Notes: generated by a model not told the origin, from the sequence alone. A stretch of 64,000 bases of DNA from Paraphoma chrysanthemicola (GCA_020744225.1 JAGMWG010000014.1:434001-498000), one strand, 5' to 3'. Positions 22,370 through 34,102 are shown, counted from the first letter of the stretch. A program made the numbers and translations.

Positions 22370-22955
22370 CTTTCTCGTAATGGTTTATCTCCAAGGCGAT
22401 AGCCATGTTTCATGGTTTTCAGCGAGCGCGTATTTATGCTTGGCGCTGCTCAAGCTGAAATTCTGAAAAGTTCAGCCCATGCCGCGTGAAACGCCACTGT
22501 CACATTTCGCTACTGATGTCCATGTGATTGGGGGATTGAGATAGAGTTTGGCACAAATTCACCGTGAGCAGTACTCAATTACTTGACCGTCAAGGAAGTC
22601 ACTACTTGAACATACTGCACCTTAACATGTCTGATTGGAACGCCTCCACGTGGTAAGAACGCTTGAACGTAAACATCATAATCCACCGAAAGTCTTCTAG
22701 CTGTTATATGTCTAATACAAGTATAGCTCTAGTGGAACTTGAGGGCATCTGTGCTGTTCACGGTTAATTTGTACGTGTCCAAGTCTAGCGGACGAACTAT
22801 CCCATCGGATGTTCCAACGTGTAGTGAGTAGATTTACCACACAAATCGTAAATAGAAGCACTCCGCTCTATACGCACATTACCACCATAATCTTCCCGCA
22901 TCCCAACAAAACCGTCTTCTCTTAGCCACCCTCCTCACCTATTCATCCCCACTCC
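22370..22955. other. Intergenic region
   Basis: No gene or motif is seen. The A/T-rich stretch near 22690-22870 may hold 3' processing signals of the minus gene 22956-23918. Confidence 0.4.
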
Positions 22956-23918
22956 TCACAAATACGCTTTAACCGCCACCTTCACAACAACCTGTGCCAC
23001 CTTCCTGCCCACCGCAATCGTTCCTTTCTTTCTCGCATCCATAATCTCCGTCCCGCTCGTCGCTACTTCATCAATCACGCGTCCAAATCTCGTGGACTGA
23101 GCGCCGGTCTGGATCATGTGTATGGCCTTGTTTCGCTTTTCTTCATCTTTCATGTTTGCTTTCGCTTTGTCCGTGAAGCGGCGCATCACCCCTGGTTTCT
23201 TAACATGGTCTGAATTGGAGCTGGTGGGTTCGGCGTAGGCGGTAGACTCAACGTGAGTAGTATGCTCGCTTTCATGATGTTCCATTGCGTGATTGGAGTA
23301 GATGATAACATCATGTGCTGTATAGTTGGCAGTGCTACATTGGACTGCGACTTTATTCATTTCGCATCTTTGGTTGCTGTGACCGGCATGAGCTACCGCA
23401 GCACTCAGTGTGTGGCTGGCGGCATGACGTGCACCTTTGACTTGCGGATTGACTTCGTGCACCTCGATTTTCCCATGAGCCGAGGGATTCGCAATTTTTA
23501 CGTCGCTGTCGCGAGAGTGAATCTTTCTAGAAGACTCTACTGACTTCACTCTGAATACAGTCTCGCCAGGGACCTCGAGCTGGATGTGAACGTCGCTCTT
23601 AGTCACCGGTCGCTCTTGCGCCTCCTCGCTATCATCACTCTTCTCTTGCTCCGAGCCGCTCTCAGCCTCAGACTCGACAATCTGTTCGTCACTTCGATCA
23701 ATTTCCTCATTTCCCGAGTCCTGCACACTGTCATCATCCTCCTCTTCATTCTGATCTGATTCGCTGTTCACGATTTCATCATCACTGTTGACTTCATCGC
23801 CCTCTTCATATTCTCCGTTGGCATCACCACACTCTTCACCAGATTTGACGTGGTTCTGAGACAGCAGCGGAGCACTTTCTTGTCCATTCACGCGCGATGT
23901 ATCGGTAAGGGCACACAT
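22956..23918 (-). CDS. Acidic orphan protein with conserved-looking basic C-terminus
   Basis: The frame from 23918 gives 320 aa. Residues about 30-105 are strongly acidic (runs of Glu/Asp/Ser), and the middle is His-rich (HHESEHTTHVESTAYAEP). The last 75 residues are basic and ordered-looking (KKPGVMRRFTDKAKANMKD, then TGAQSTRFGRVIDEVATSGT, then a hydrophobic end VGRKVAQVVVKVAVKAYL). An alternative model starts at 23955 (MSFANPNLAGANN) and splices a 61 bp intron (gtgtgc...ctcag) into NHVKSGEE in frame. I do not recognise a family and give no function. Confidence 0.5.
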   Translation of the reverse strand: MCALTDTSRVNGQESAPLLSQNHVKSGEECGDANGEYEEGDEVNSDDEIVNSESDQNEEEDDDSVQDSGNEEIDRSDEQIVESEAESGSEQEKSDDSEEAQERPVTKSDVHIQLEVPGETVFRVKSVESSRKIHSRDSDVKIANPSAHGKIEVHEVNPQVKGARHAASHTLSAAVAHAGHSNQRCEMNKVAVQCSTANYTAHDVIIYSNHAMEHHESEHTTHVESTAYAEPTSSNSDHVKKPGVMRRFTDKAKANMKDEEKRNKAIHMIQTGAQSTRFGRVIDEVATSGTEIMDARKKGTIAVGRKVAQVVVKVAVKAYL

Positions 23919-24654
23919 TGTTCGCGCCAGCGAGGTTGGGATTTGCGAATGACATCGTGAAAAAAGGTCTTTGTTGCGAGAGTAATTTACTTTTGGATGT
24001 ACGTAGTAAGAACGTGGCTGTGTTCAACTTTTATAGGAGATTTGTGGATGCGTTCGCTGTTGTCAATGATCGCGCATGTGAAGCACTTCTTCAAAGGACC
24101 ATTCTGGTCACGTTGCATATCAAACACAGCTTTGAGATCATGACAACGTGAGAGTATTGAAAGATTGCAACTTCTAGCAAGACCGAATCGTAGCGGCAAC
24201 ATCGACATTGTGGACAAACATTGAGCGAATATCAGCAAGATATCTTACGCACTCTACAAAACAGCTTAGGAATTCGGCGAAGTTAGTTACTCCATGGAGT
24301 TAGCCACGGCGACTTTCGGATTACACTTGTTTCAATTCGTGACATGTCCTTCGAGTTGTACTCGTGCTGAATATTTAATGCTCTCGCGATACGACTCAAC
24401 ACACCCTACAGCCCGTTCCATGGACTCTGACCATCAAAACACTGGATACGAATGCCAAACATAGACTGAAAGCACCTCCTCGTTGTCGCATCACATACAA
24501 ATCACAAAACCTATCAACACAACACTTGCACGACCGTACATTCTCTTATGCTTCTCTTCTTCCTTCCCTTTTCTCATTTAGAGATATTCCCACCACTCAA
24601 AAGCTCCCCCAAGCCTCGCAACCACCCTCAACTCACATAAATTACCAAACCCTC
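23919..24654. other. Intergenic region
   Basis: No supported gene. The T/C-rich part near 24420-24650 faces the 3' end of the minus CVVM gene. Confidence 0.35.
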
Positions 24655-24996
24655 CTACATAACCACACAACCACAACCACCACCACGCTCCTCCTCCAGC
24701 AACTCCCCACGTCTCTTCTCGAGCTCCTGTGGCGTCATATCTCGAGTCGACTTTGTCCTTCGTTGCATCTTCCCAAAATTCTGCTGGGTCTTGCCGGAAT
24801 ACTGTCCTGGGTACTCTCGACCATGCAGCCTAGGCATGTGGTTTGCGTTGCCGTGTACGGCGCCACCAGTGTAGTTCTTCGTGCCCGAAATTCCTTTTGC
24901 GCGCGCTTCAGAGCCATACCGGGCTGTGATGGATCCGGGTAGGCCTTGAGTGGCGTAGTTCTTGCCTAGGCCTGTCATTGGGCCTGCGAGTGGCAT
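24655..24996 (-). CDS. Small protein with C-terminal CVVM prenylation box
   Basis: This 113 aa single-exon protein is Gly- and basic-rich (MPLAGPMTGLGKNYATQGLP; ARYGSEARAKGISGTKNYTG), then carries a charged helical stretch (STRDMTPQELEKRRGELLEE) and ends GGGCGCVVM. The terminal CVVM is a CaaX box and the Cys two before it may be acylated, so membrane attachment is likely. It is too long and too charged for a simple a-factor-like pheromone precursor, though such precursors share this ending. No homologous domain is recognised. Confidence 0.55.
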   Translation of the reverse strand: MPLAGPMTGLGKNYATQGLPGSITARYGSEARAKGISGTKNYTGGAVHGNANHMPRLHGREYPGQYSGKTQQNFGKMQRRTKSTRDMTPQELEKRRGELLEEERGGGCGCVVM

Positions 24997-26025
24997 GGTG
25001 ATAGTTGAGAAGATTGGGTTGTGGCGTTGGTTGTGTAAATGCAGTGGTTGTTGTGATCCTGCGGTGACTGGATTGGAACCTCAAGGGCCTATTGACCGTG
25101 TCGATTTGAGAGTGAGCGATGAGACAGAATGTGCGCCACCAGGGCTATTGTTGAAATGCAACGAAGGATGGTCGAGGAGAATGTCAACATGTACGCATAC
25201 TGAAACACTGTACTTACTTGAGTTTATGACTCGAAAGATTATATACACATGATTCCAATGCGAAATATTAATTGAAGAAGTTTATCAAGGTTCATGTTCG
25301 TGACAATACATCCACTTCCAGTCATCGCAACAATAGTCACACAACGTCCTTGACTCAACGTTCACAATTCAGGAGCGTGAATGAGCACGCGCATTCAAGA
25401 ATACTGCTTAATTGACGTTGTCAGAAGCGCGCTTCTTGTCTGGTACCCGGCACATATATGGTCTGAATGCCAAGCGCTGTGGATACGTAAGCTCGATAGC
25501 TAGGACTCATATTCTTTGCCAACGACCGAGCTGCCGTCCTCCTCGTCGCCTAGGCTAGCTATAAGAAGATCTGGTTTCGTAGCGAGCAGATAAGACAAGA
25601 CATCTTGCAGTACTTTCAAGTTAGTATCTGCTGCATTAAAAATGCTAACAAAGCTAAGCTTATGCACGCTATTACCTCTATATTCTGCTAGTACCACAAC
25701 GCCGCCCAATGCTATATCTAACTGTTAGATGTCTCTAGCCCTACTCGTAAGAGAAATAAAGAATAGCGTACGCTGTTGCAGGAATTAGAAGTCTAAAAAA
25801 GCAGATAGAGCTTCTAGCGCTAAGTATAGATAAGTTCTTCTACAAGGGGTGGAAGAGCTTAGTAACAAAACATTGCTAAGACAATCTATCTACAGAACAA
25901 CAGTAGTTCCTATTCTCGCGATTTAAGAAGCTCTACTATCTTATTTCAGCATTAACGAGCGATTGTTGTAGAACAAGGACAGACATACAAAGAAGACGAA
26001 ACGTACTCGATGCTAGCCTGTAGTA
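24997..26025. other. TA-rich gene-less region 3' of the HET gene
   Basis: From about 25490 the sequence becomes rich in TA, CTA and TAG steps and poor in long open frames, unlike the surrounding DNA. It could be a repeat decayed by point mutation. I find no terminal repeats and no coding remnant. 24997-25490 shows nothing. Confidence 0.4.
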
Positions 26026-28584
26026 CTAGATAATCTCAATCTCTGTCTCTATATTATCTCTGTTAAAGAATGAGAGATGTGAGTATAGAGATAAGATGTC
26101 AGTTGCTACTCCTGTGCCTTCCGAAGCTTGTTCCTCTGAAACATAACTGCCTGTAGTCTCAGACGCGACATTGTCAGAAGCACTAAGCTCCATGTCAGCA
26201 TCTAAGATAAAATCCGAGTCTGCTAGTTGCAATGATGATGATCGAGATGCGGTATTTTCCACATTTTCATGTCCCATCTCTGAGTCTTCTTGACTGTTCA
26301 GACATGTGCGTATGTCTAATGGTGTCTCCCACGCGTTGTCTCCTAAGTCGCGACAAGCTATATCACAATCCTCTTGAATGCCCATATCAGCACTCTCGCT
26401 TGACGTGAAGGACGAATTTGCACGATCGCGTAATGTATCCTCGGATATACATTCCTCGAAGTAACCGACTCTTCTGTATACTTTCTGTTCTGTGTCCACT
26501 TGTTCCAGCACCAACCCACTGTCGAGGACTGAACAATCATCCAAAGAAAATGTGCGCTTGAGCAAGAAGCATACCAAATTTGCAGGGCGATGGTCTATGG
26601 CGTCTGGATAATAGTTGAAGTTAGAACGATGGTAGAAGCTAGCTGGTTGTATCTCTTCAAGTTCGCTTTCGTCGTTTTGCAGATAAGCGTTCCAAGCAAA
26701 GAGCACCTCTTTCCGAGCTGAGAGAGTTTCTGGTACGAGCGTCCAGCCAGAATCTGGATCGCAGACTGGAACCGACCTACAAATCTGAAGTTGGCCGCGA
26801 ATAGCAAATGAACGAAACTGCGGTATTTGCGCTGGAAGAGTAGATATCCGTTGGAAGGCAGTGATGGGTGGGAATCTTGTAACTTCTGCAACGAAAAGCT
26901 CCTGACAGATTCCTTTGTGTCGCCAGTTAGGTTCCTGGGCTTGCAGATATAGATGCGACTTTGGCGATGTCCACGAAGATACCCAAGACCAACTTGGCGT
27001 ACATCCGTAAATCTCAGCAAAGTGCGTATCTGGATAGGGCCAATACCACTGAAGTTCGTCGACGAAGAAATCCAGCCAAAGGCCCCAGGAGGCCACATAA
27101 CCCAACTTGTCGGATATCAGCTCGGCAATGCCTGCTAATGCGCTCAGCTTGTCATCAGTATCGGTGAGCTCCGTTCTCGTGTAACGGTAGACAATTTCGG
27201 ACCACGCAGTCCGAAGGCGGGACATCTGTTCAATCTTCTCCAGACCTTCATCCCAATCTATGACGACCCTCTTCCCCTCGTGCATTGTGATATTAGCATC
27301 CGAATACCCATCTAGTCTTCCATCGACACACATCTGGCAGAAGAGTTTCTCCCGACATTCCCAGACAATGTCATTCGAAGTGAAGTGAATGGTTCGCGGG
27401 GACAAGATTTGTTCCTGAAATACCCACCCCCTCTTACTCAACAGTGTGGTCTTAGTTCCATGAGCGTGCTGCCTGCACTGGGTGCGTAGCGGTTCAATGA
27501 CCCATTGAATACCATCAGACCCTGGAAGGACACAGATCTGTCGTTTCAGAGGGTGGCGAGCTCTGAAACAGCCAGACTCCGAGTCAATCGAATGTGTTGC
27601 AGCTACTGTAAACAGTGACCCAGCGTAGATGGAGCCCATGTTAGCGATCTCTTTGGCAAGATCTTCATTGCTGTCTTGCAGAATGCACAGAGCGTCTATC
27701 CACAAGTACCTTACGCTGAGCTTCCTGCAGACCTCAATAGCTTCTCTAACAGTCCGCGGGAGATCTCTCACAGATATTCGCCATTCAAAGCGTGCCCGAT
27801 TCTTGATGTTCAACACGAATGAGTTGGTGCCACCCCAACGATAGCTCAACGTGGCGTAATCGTTCGCCCTTGTATACGCTGAATGGATCAAGCGAATATC
27901 GGTAGAATCGGAGAAAGCCTGCAGATCTAACAACCTTGTTGGCATCTTCTTGCTCAGACTCCTACGGCATGTTTCATGTTGATCGACACATTGACGTAAC
28001 CAAGTCCTCAGCACCCCAAATATAAGTGGTGACTCCGTACTCATACACCACTTCGATCGAGATTCGATACAGTGGTTGGGCCGTTCGTTATGCCCTTCCC
28101 TGCACCCTATTTCGCCATGCTGATGGCGATGTAGCAAAAGCATGAACTCTTCGTTGTGTTGAGTCTCTTTCATCTCTGCCTCGAAGTTTATCCAAATATT
28201 TTGACATCCAGTATAACGCGTATTCCGGCAAGCACTAGCGGTCAGGACTATATTTTTCTCCGTCATATATGAGACGCACTCGTTTGTATCTTCAAGAGCT
28301 CCCAGCAGGAGTGAGCAAAGATGGCATCCACTATCAGCGGATTGGCGGACTTCGGCAGGACGGACATGATAGCTCAAATGTGGTCCGTCTGAAGGTGGAC
28401 CGGTGCATGGACTAAGGTTTTCGCCGTACGCGTCACCAAAGCTCGTTGAGGAGACGTTAGTGTCATCGACATCTTTCTCGAGTCTCCAGTATTCGTCTTG
28501 AGTGTAGCTTTCTACAATCGCCTTGCAGATGCCACACAGCCTGTGAGGAGAGACCATGTCTTCTGTGTCGGCGTTCAGGTCCAT
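26026..28584 (-). CDS. HET-domain (heterokaryon incompatibility) protein
   Basis: This long single-exon protein belongs to the fungal HET family, whose members trigger allorecognition cell death or related responses. The likely start is MDLNADTEDMVSPHRLCGIC at 28584 (852 aa); the frame stays open to a Met at 28740. An N-terminal Cys motif (CGICKAI, CHLCSLL) precedes the HET domain, which begins about residue 243 with YATLSYRWGG and continues through LPRTVREAIEVCRKL, YLWIDALCILQDS and YAGSLFTVAATHS. A long C-terminal part contains WVFQEQILSPRTIHF, typical of the family, and a Ser/Glu-rich tail. No NACHT, ankyrin or TIR partner domain is seen. The last 60 bases lie in TA-rich DNA, so the native C-terminus may have been altered. 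Confidence 0.88.
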   Translation of the reverse strand: MDLNADTEDMVSPHRLCGICKAIVESYTQDEYWRLEKDVDDTNVSSTSFGDAYGENLSPCTGPPSDGPHLSYHVRPAEVRQSADSGCHLCSLLLGALEDTNECVSYMTEKNIVLTASACRNTRYTGCQNIWINFEAEMKETQHNEEFMLLLHRHQHGEIGCREGHNERPNHCIESRSKWCMSTESPLIFGVLRTWLRQCVDQHETCRRSLSKKMPTRLLDLQAFSDSTDIRLIHSAYTRANDYATLSYRWGGTNSFVLNIKNRARFEWRISVRDLPRTVREAIEVCRKLSVRYLWIDALCILQDSNEDLAKEIANMGSIYAGSLFTVAATHSIDSESGCFRARHPLKRQICVLPGSDGIQWVIEPLRTQCRQHAHGTKTTLLSKRGWVFQEQILSPRTIHFTSNDIVWECREKLFCQMCVDGRLDGYSDANITMHEGKRVVIDWDEGLEKIEQMSRLRTAWSEIVYRYTRTELTDTDDKLSALAGIAELISDKLGYVASWGLWLDFFVDELQWYWPYPDTHFAEIYGCTPSWSWVSSWTSPKSHLYLQAQEPNWRHKGICQELFVAEVTRFPPITAFQRISTLPAQIPQFRSFAIRGQLQICRSVPVCDPDSGWTLVPETLSARKEVLFAWNAYLQNDESELEEIQPASFYHRSNFNYYPDAIDHRPANLVCFLLKRTFSLDDCSVLDSGLVLEQVDTEQKVYRRVGYFEECISEDTLRDRANSSFTSSESADMGIQEDCDIACRDLGDNAWETPLDIRTCLNSQEDSEMGHENVENTASRSSSLQLADSDFILDADMELSASDNVASETTGSYVSEEQASEGTGVATDILSLYSHLSFFNRDNIETEIEII

Positions 28585-29501
28585 GGTATAGAATTCGAAA
28601 GGTGAAGTACTCGGCCGAATCAGGGTAAGGGGTAGGAAGAATCCGAACGTATCTCCTACCTGGGGATGGAATTGGACGCGGCTTTGTGAGAGAGGGGCGT
28701 CTGAGCTCAGCTTTACGCGACAGTCGCTACAGTAAATCAAGACGAAGGCCCTAGACCTTAGATTGTAGCTAGGCCTTGAATGCGTAATCTTGGGTTGCGC
28801 GATCTGGTACCACCAAAATCTCGGAAAAGGTAGCCTGTCGCAATGGGCGCTTGCGGGCAGGCCCCTGACGTGTTGACTTTGTCAGGTCGTCTGAGCGATG
28901 GATTTATTGGTGTAGCACGGTGCAAATATGTCGGACAGGGTTATTGAGATTCAAATTTTGGTGATAGTGGAGTTCAAATGCGACAGAGGTCGAGGGGCGA
29001 GGAGTTTGGCCCCCGATGGCTGTTTCAGCCTCGTGACAGAGTGCGATAGACCAATCATGTGAAGTCCAGGCATATGGGCATTTATTTCTCAAGCAAGACA
29101 GAGGACTAACTGGCGTGAAAGTACCCTTTGTTCTTTACCAGTATGTAATCACTCTTTTGCAAGGAAATTTGATTTCGACTGTGCTAGTACACCGGAGTTA
29201 CTGTGTTGCATCGTACTAATGAGACTGATCACATGTTAGTATGACACCGGAACCACGTGGGATAAGCACTAAAGGACTTGGCACTAGAGGGAGCTATTGG
29301 CAGGAGTAGACTACGAGGTGCAGAGTATAGCGGGACTAAGAGAGCGTTCTTAGCGTGCGAGGAAACGTTTGAGTATGAGCCAAAACAAGGTGGACATAAC
29401 GCTGAGCTGAGTCTTCCATCAGTTGGGGTATAGATTCAAAAGACTACGATAAAGTGGTACTAGTAAGCGAGGTATGCTATGAGGCTACGCTTGGATGACA
29501 C
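28585..29501. promoter_or_regulatory. Upstream region of the HET gene
   Basis: The first 156 bases are still in the HET open frame (an N-terminal extension without a clear domain). Beyond that no gene is seen up to the 3' end of the Sls1 gene. Confidence 0.35.
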
Positions 29502-32388
29502 TCAAGCTTTCGACTTATAAACCTGCGCGCCATCGATGTTTGCAGCTTCCGAATTCCGTCGATTACCTGAAGACGGCATCTGCGATGATGTCGATTCAGA
29601 GTCACTAGTGGGTAGCACACTTGCGGTTTGCCCACCAGCAAGATCTGTCGCCGCAACTTGATGGATGGACGAAGGCTCTGGGGTTTTGGTGGTCTGTACA
29701 TCGTTGCCGAGCAGTGTAGCGTCCACGTCTTCAGAAGACCCTGCGATCTCGGAAGCTTCTTCAAAAGGCTCCATGGTTTGTTGAACGGATCTCCTCGATT
29801 TTCGCCCACTTCCCTCGCTCCTCGGTCGCAGCATCTTGAAAGTCGGCTGTGTCTGCGTGGCAGCCTCGGTGATGTGGTCTGTCATAATAAAGCACTTCTC
29901 GACAAACGACTTGAGACCCTCCTCGTCTTGTAGGAGTGCTTCTCTGCTTTGGCCGATGCCATCATAGTACATGTTCAGCGCACCGCCGCGAGGGCCCATC
30001 TTGCCGGACTGAGTTGTGTTGTATGAGACTGGCGTGTCCATGAAGCTCCCGATGACAGTTTGTCGGAAGTGGATCCCTGAAAAGAGGTACTTTACTGAGC
30101 GCAGGCCGGTTGCGTCGGCTGGAGACCCAGGAATTATCCATTTTGGAATGTCAATTGTCAAGGATGGCGCAGTAAGCCGTTCACCACTCGCGATGTTCTC
30201 GCAGACAGCTTTGACCCATTGATGCACATTCTTATCGTGGTGGCTTTTTTGGAGGCGCAAGCTACCGTGGCTGGAGAACTGTATGTCTGACGCTTGGCTA
30301 GGGAGCAGCACATCGTGGACGTGCTCTTGGAAGTGGAGGCCAACTCTATGAAGAACTGCATCGCCGCCCGTGGGGCTTGTGCGCATCTGAATCCGAAGAG
30401 CTGGGAAGGTTTGATCCGCCTCGAAACCATGCTGTTCTGGCGCCGGGGTGAAGTCATAGAGAAGTGAGGGTGCTTGTGTACGTGCAAATGCTCGAATGCA
30501 AGGCTTCGGTTCAGCTGGTGTGGTGCCTTGAAGAAAAGAAGACATCATCAGAGACGCTAATCCTGGTATGCTTCTGGACCAGACTGGTTGGGGTGTAGCA
30601 ACTTGATTGCTCTTCGCCTCGTTCTGCACGGCTTCATCTTGAAATGGAAACATTGCGTGACCGAACTTAGCAAACAGCTTGTACTCGGGCTCCAGTGACC
30701 AGTTTCCAACCCCCTTGTGCTCGCTAGCTTCGGCTGCAGGCGAAGTGTGTTCGTGCACAGGTTGGCACAGGGACCTTACGATCCGAGCGACGCTTCTCTT
30801 GTTGGCAGTCGACTGTGGATTTACAGTGCCGGTCTGATAGGGTCGTTCTTGCTCCTCACTCGTGCGGATAGGACCAAGACGCGAGGCTGACGATACCCAT
30901 CGTCCTAACCTTGCATTGCGGAACTTGTAGTCGAGGGCCTGCTCATCGTACGTTACCGACAATTGATGACATGAGCTTTGTTCGGAGTGCAATTCATGTG
31001 CATCAATTGTGTATTGTGTCGGATCCTTGAGAGGTAGTAGCCGCAGTAGTAATCTTTCAGCCTCTGTCACTGCTCTCTGGTCTGTTCCTCGAATCACAAG
31101 CTAGAGATATCAGCGCAAAACTTCTTGATAAGATCACGATAAACTCACAGTATTAGTGTTATCCATTCTTTGTATGCTGGCATGAGTGAGCGATGTGATC
31201 ATGTTAAAGTCCTCTTTCGTGAATAGGGTCGCTAGCTTCTGATTCAGTGGGACCTTCTCCGTTTCAAGCGATCGAATCCAAGGCTTAAGTTGCAGCTTGC
31301 GAGAGATGGCACTATCCAGAACCCTGTCAATGTCATCCGCCGCGTACTCTGCTGTGTTCTTGTCGGCGGTGATGCGGATGACGCTGTGTTCCTGGTGAAG
31401 TTCTATCTTGACGTTGCGGGCGTTGCTAATCTTGTCGAGAGGTGTCTCATGATCTACAATCTATCAGTACAGAAAAGCCATGCGCGAAAGCAGGGCGTTA
31501 CTGACCTCCCGCATTAAGTAGTGCCGACTGCCAGGGCTTCAGAGAAAGCTCTAGCTCGCCAGCGGCCTCGACCTCTTCCAGTGGGATAAGCTCCCAGACG
31601 TCCCTCATTATGCGGTCAACCAGTAGCTGCTTGCTGACGGGAGTTCGCTTCGACCTTATCGGAACTTCGGCTCCTGGCAAACGTCTGCTGCTCGGCGTCA
31701 ACCCTGGCTGCCAGTTCGTTCGTATCGATGGGCGTGTTTCGCCTTTCTCCTTCTTCAAGCTAGCCAAAACCTCGCGGTGTATCTCCTTCTCCTGGAGATT
31801 CTTTGCGACAGAGTAGAACTGCGACAGCTGCGGTTGCGTGAAGCTGCGCATCAAGTCTCGAATGATTTTGACAAAAGTCTTCTGCGTAACATAGTGTGGC
31901 TCGTTCGGATCGCCATGGTTCTCTGGTCGCAGTCCTTCAACGCGGTCGCGGACTTCTTCAGGCGTGAGGGTTCTGTTCTGCTGCGTGATTGTATCGAGGA
32001 TGTCGGGTACCTCAGGCTTCTCAACAGACTCAAGCTCTTCCTTCTGCTCTTCTGGATGTTTCGGGTTATCATCCGCGACTTCCTTTATCAGCAAGATTTC
32101 GGCATCACCACCCAATTGCTTGAGGTCGCCCAACCGTGCCGACGTTTCGCGGAGGAGCTTGCCCTTTCTTCTTCTTGTTCTATTGAGCGGCTCTCTTTCG
32201 CGCAGTATCCTGAGACCTTTACTTGGCTCATGTACCGTGGCATCCAATTCCTGTGAGCTATCACGGCAGCGTGCAGATGCGGAGAAGGTCGCATGGGAAG
32301 ATCTAGCGAGCGGGGGAACTCGCCGCCGCGCAAGCTGAAGCTCACATCGAATGCATACGAATGCCGTGGAAGCTCGGGGAGCGAGCAT
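29502..32388 (-). CDS. SLS1: Sls1-family mitochondrial inner-membrane regulator
   Basis: Sls1 family proteins (Pfam SLS) sit at the mitochondrial inner membrane and couple mitochondrial transcription to translation in yeast. Exons 32388-31506, 31453-31149 and 31100-29502 (introns 52 and 48 bp) give 928 aa in one frame. The N-terminus MLAPRASTAFVCIRCELQLARRR is a basic presequence with the CIRC motif common in fungal mitochondrial proteins. Family-like segments include KQLLVDRIMRDVWELIPLEE, GELELSLKPWQSALLNAG, a KH-like stretch (RNVKIELHQEHSVIRITADK), and VKYLFSGIHFRQTVIG near the C-terminus. The C-terminal 120 residues are disordered. Upstream in-frame Met codons (to 32697) would lose the presequence. 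The NT-C2 gene lies 250 bases upstream on the same strand. Confidence 0.82.
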
Positions 32389-32638
32389 AGATAATGATTT
32401 GCTTAGAATTGGGCCTATGGGCGTTGTTGTGTCTTGCTTCGACGAGACGATGAAGCGTGCATCGAACTTTCTGCAGACCGCCTTCAGCCCTACCCGTTTC
32501 TGCCAACGACGCGAAACCACGTGATGCTGCGTCATTTTCACTGCCAATGCGCGATGCTTTGCAATTAACGGCGTTACCATGAGACGAGCACAGTACAAGC
32601 CGTTGATTAATACTCGGTCATGAATTTTGTGTACAGCA

Positions 32639-33878
32639 TTACATAGGCCGGCGCCAACTGCACAGATCTTCCCGCAGGTCAAACTCGTCCACCTCATGAT
32701 GCGGCCTCTGTCTTTTCCGCTCTGCTTCGGCCTTCATCTGATGTGCCTGCTGCTCCAAGCTGCCCCTCCCCCGCACACTGGGCGATTTTGGTCTCATGTC
32801 AGACGGTCTCAGTGTCTCATGCGACTTGCGCAGCGTGCTACTTCCTGTGCGCATATGCCTCACTTCACTCTCACTTGGCGAGCCACTGCTATCTCCGGCG
32901 CCATACCGTAGTGGCCCGCGCTGGTGTGTGTATGGCTTCTCGCGATCGCCCCAGCCGTCTCCGCCCGCGAATATGTCTTCGATGCATTCGTCTGCCTTGA
33001 GCTCGCCGGGCTGGGCTGACCAGTATGCGGCAAGGGTGCGGCGGTACATGTCCTGGAGTTCGCCGGCTTCGCGCGACTTGCTGGTGAGGGAAGGTGCAGC
33101 TGTAGGGATTAGCATGGCTCAATTGCGCCGGTAATTGTACGCACAGCCGTTGTCTTCCAGCTCGGTCTGCTCCCCAGCCATGATGCCCGCAATGCCGCTG
33201 AACACCTGCGCCGTCTTCAATGCAGGCGCGATGAAGTTCTTGTCGCCTTCTATCTGCTTCATGTAGATGCCCAGCTTCAGAGTGCTGTTGATCTTGCTGT
33301 TCTGCATAAGGTATCTCCGTGTAACTCCAGGGTCGTCCCCATCCGCAGGTGCCATATCGCTCTGCTCAACATACTCGGCCAGGTTCAGCTTGACGCTGCC
33401 GAGTGTTATCCGCTCGTCTCTGCCTGCCCCTGCGTACTCTTGAATGACCTCAAGCTCCAGCATGCTCTCTTGCAACATGCCATTCTTGTCGACAGTGAGC
33501 CGCACTGGCAGCGAGATGTCATAGTTGAAGAGGACTTTGTGGTCGCGGATGGGACAGCTATCGGTGCGACCGCGGTGTTCTGCGGCGGTCGAGTGCGACA
33601 GGTGCCATTTTATGAAGGATGCGCCATTGACGAGTGGTACATTATTGAGGTCGATTATCTAGACTGCGTCAGTCCATCGGCTGCGCGCGCATTGGGTGTA
33701 GAATGTCGCACCCTCAGGCGTAGGTCAAACTTTGGCTGTGCATTTGTCAGCCTCGCTCTTCAGCACAGTATGCGGTGTATCCATACACGGCGATTCTTGG
33801 GAACTGGTACCACGGTGAGCTGTGCCGCGAAGGCGACGGACCGCCGCAGCGAAGACATGGCTCACCGAACGCTTGCAT
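32639..33878 (-). CDS. NT-C2 domain protein (EEIG1/EHBP1-type N-terminal C2)
   Basis: NT-C2 proteins are membrane-associated adaptors. The model has five exons: 33878-33866 (13 nt), 33803-33787 (17 nt), 33735-33712 (24 nt), 33658-33145 and 33099-32639, with introns of 62, 51, 53 and 45 bp, total 342 aa. The tiny exons are supported by phase and by the family pattern they rebuild: MQAFVPKNRRPKFDLRLRII then DLNNVPLVNGASFIKWHL, HSTAAEHRGRTD, and LPVRLTVDKNGMLQ. The C2 unit ends around GIYMKQIEGDKNFIAPAL. The C-terminal third is charged and disordered. The start shares a 224 bp divergent promoter with the Tad1 gene. The exact role in fungi is not known to me. Confidence 0.82.
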
Positions 33879-34102
33879 GGTAGAGAAGAGGAGAAGAAAT
33901 GCGCGGGGAGGGATTTTGACTGCGTGCCCGTCTTACTCGTGCTGAGGAAGTGACAGGGAAGGACAGGGAAGCGGCGATAGAGTGGTAGCAGCGATCGCCG
34001 GAATGGGTGAAGGTACGCGGCAGGGAACCGTTTTCATTCGCTCCGCTACCTCCGAGCGTCCTCCACCCGCACCACCATGAATCACTTCTGTAACACAACA
34101 CC
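33879..34102. promoter_or_regulatory. Shared divergent promoter, NT-C2 gene and Tad1 gene
   Basis: 224 bases separate the two opposite start codons. It has no clear TATA box. A bidirectional housekeeping promoter is inferred from layout only. Confidence 0.5.

Noticed and set aside
23253..23543. Plus-strand frame inside the acidic orphan gene
   Set aside because: Antisense shadow with no motif.
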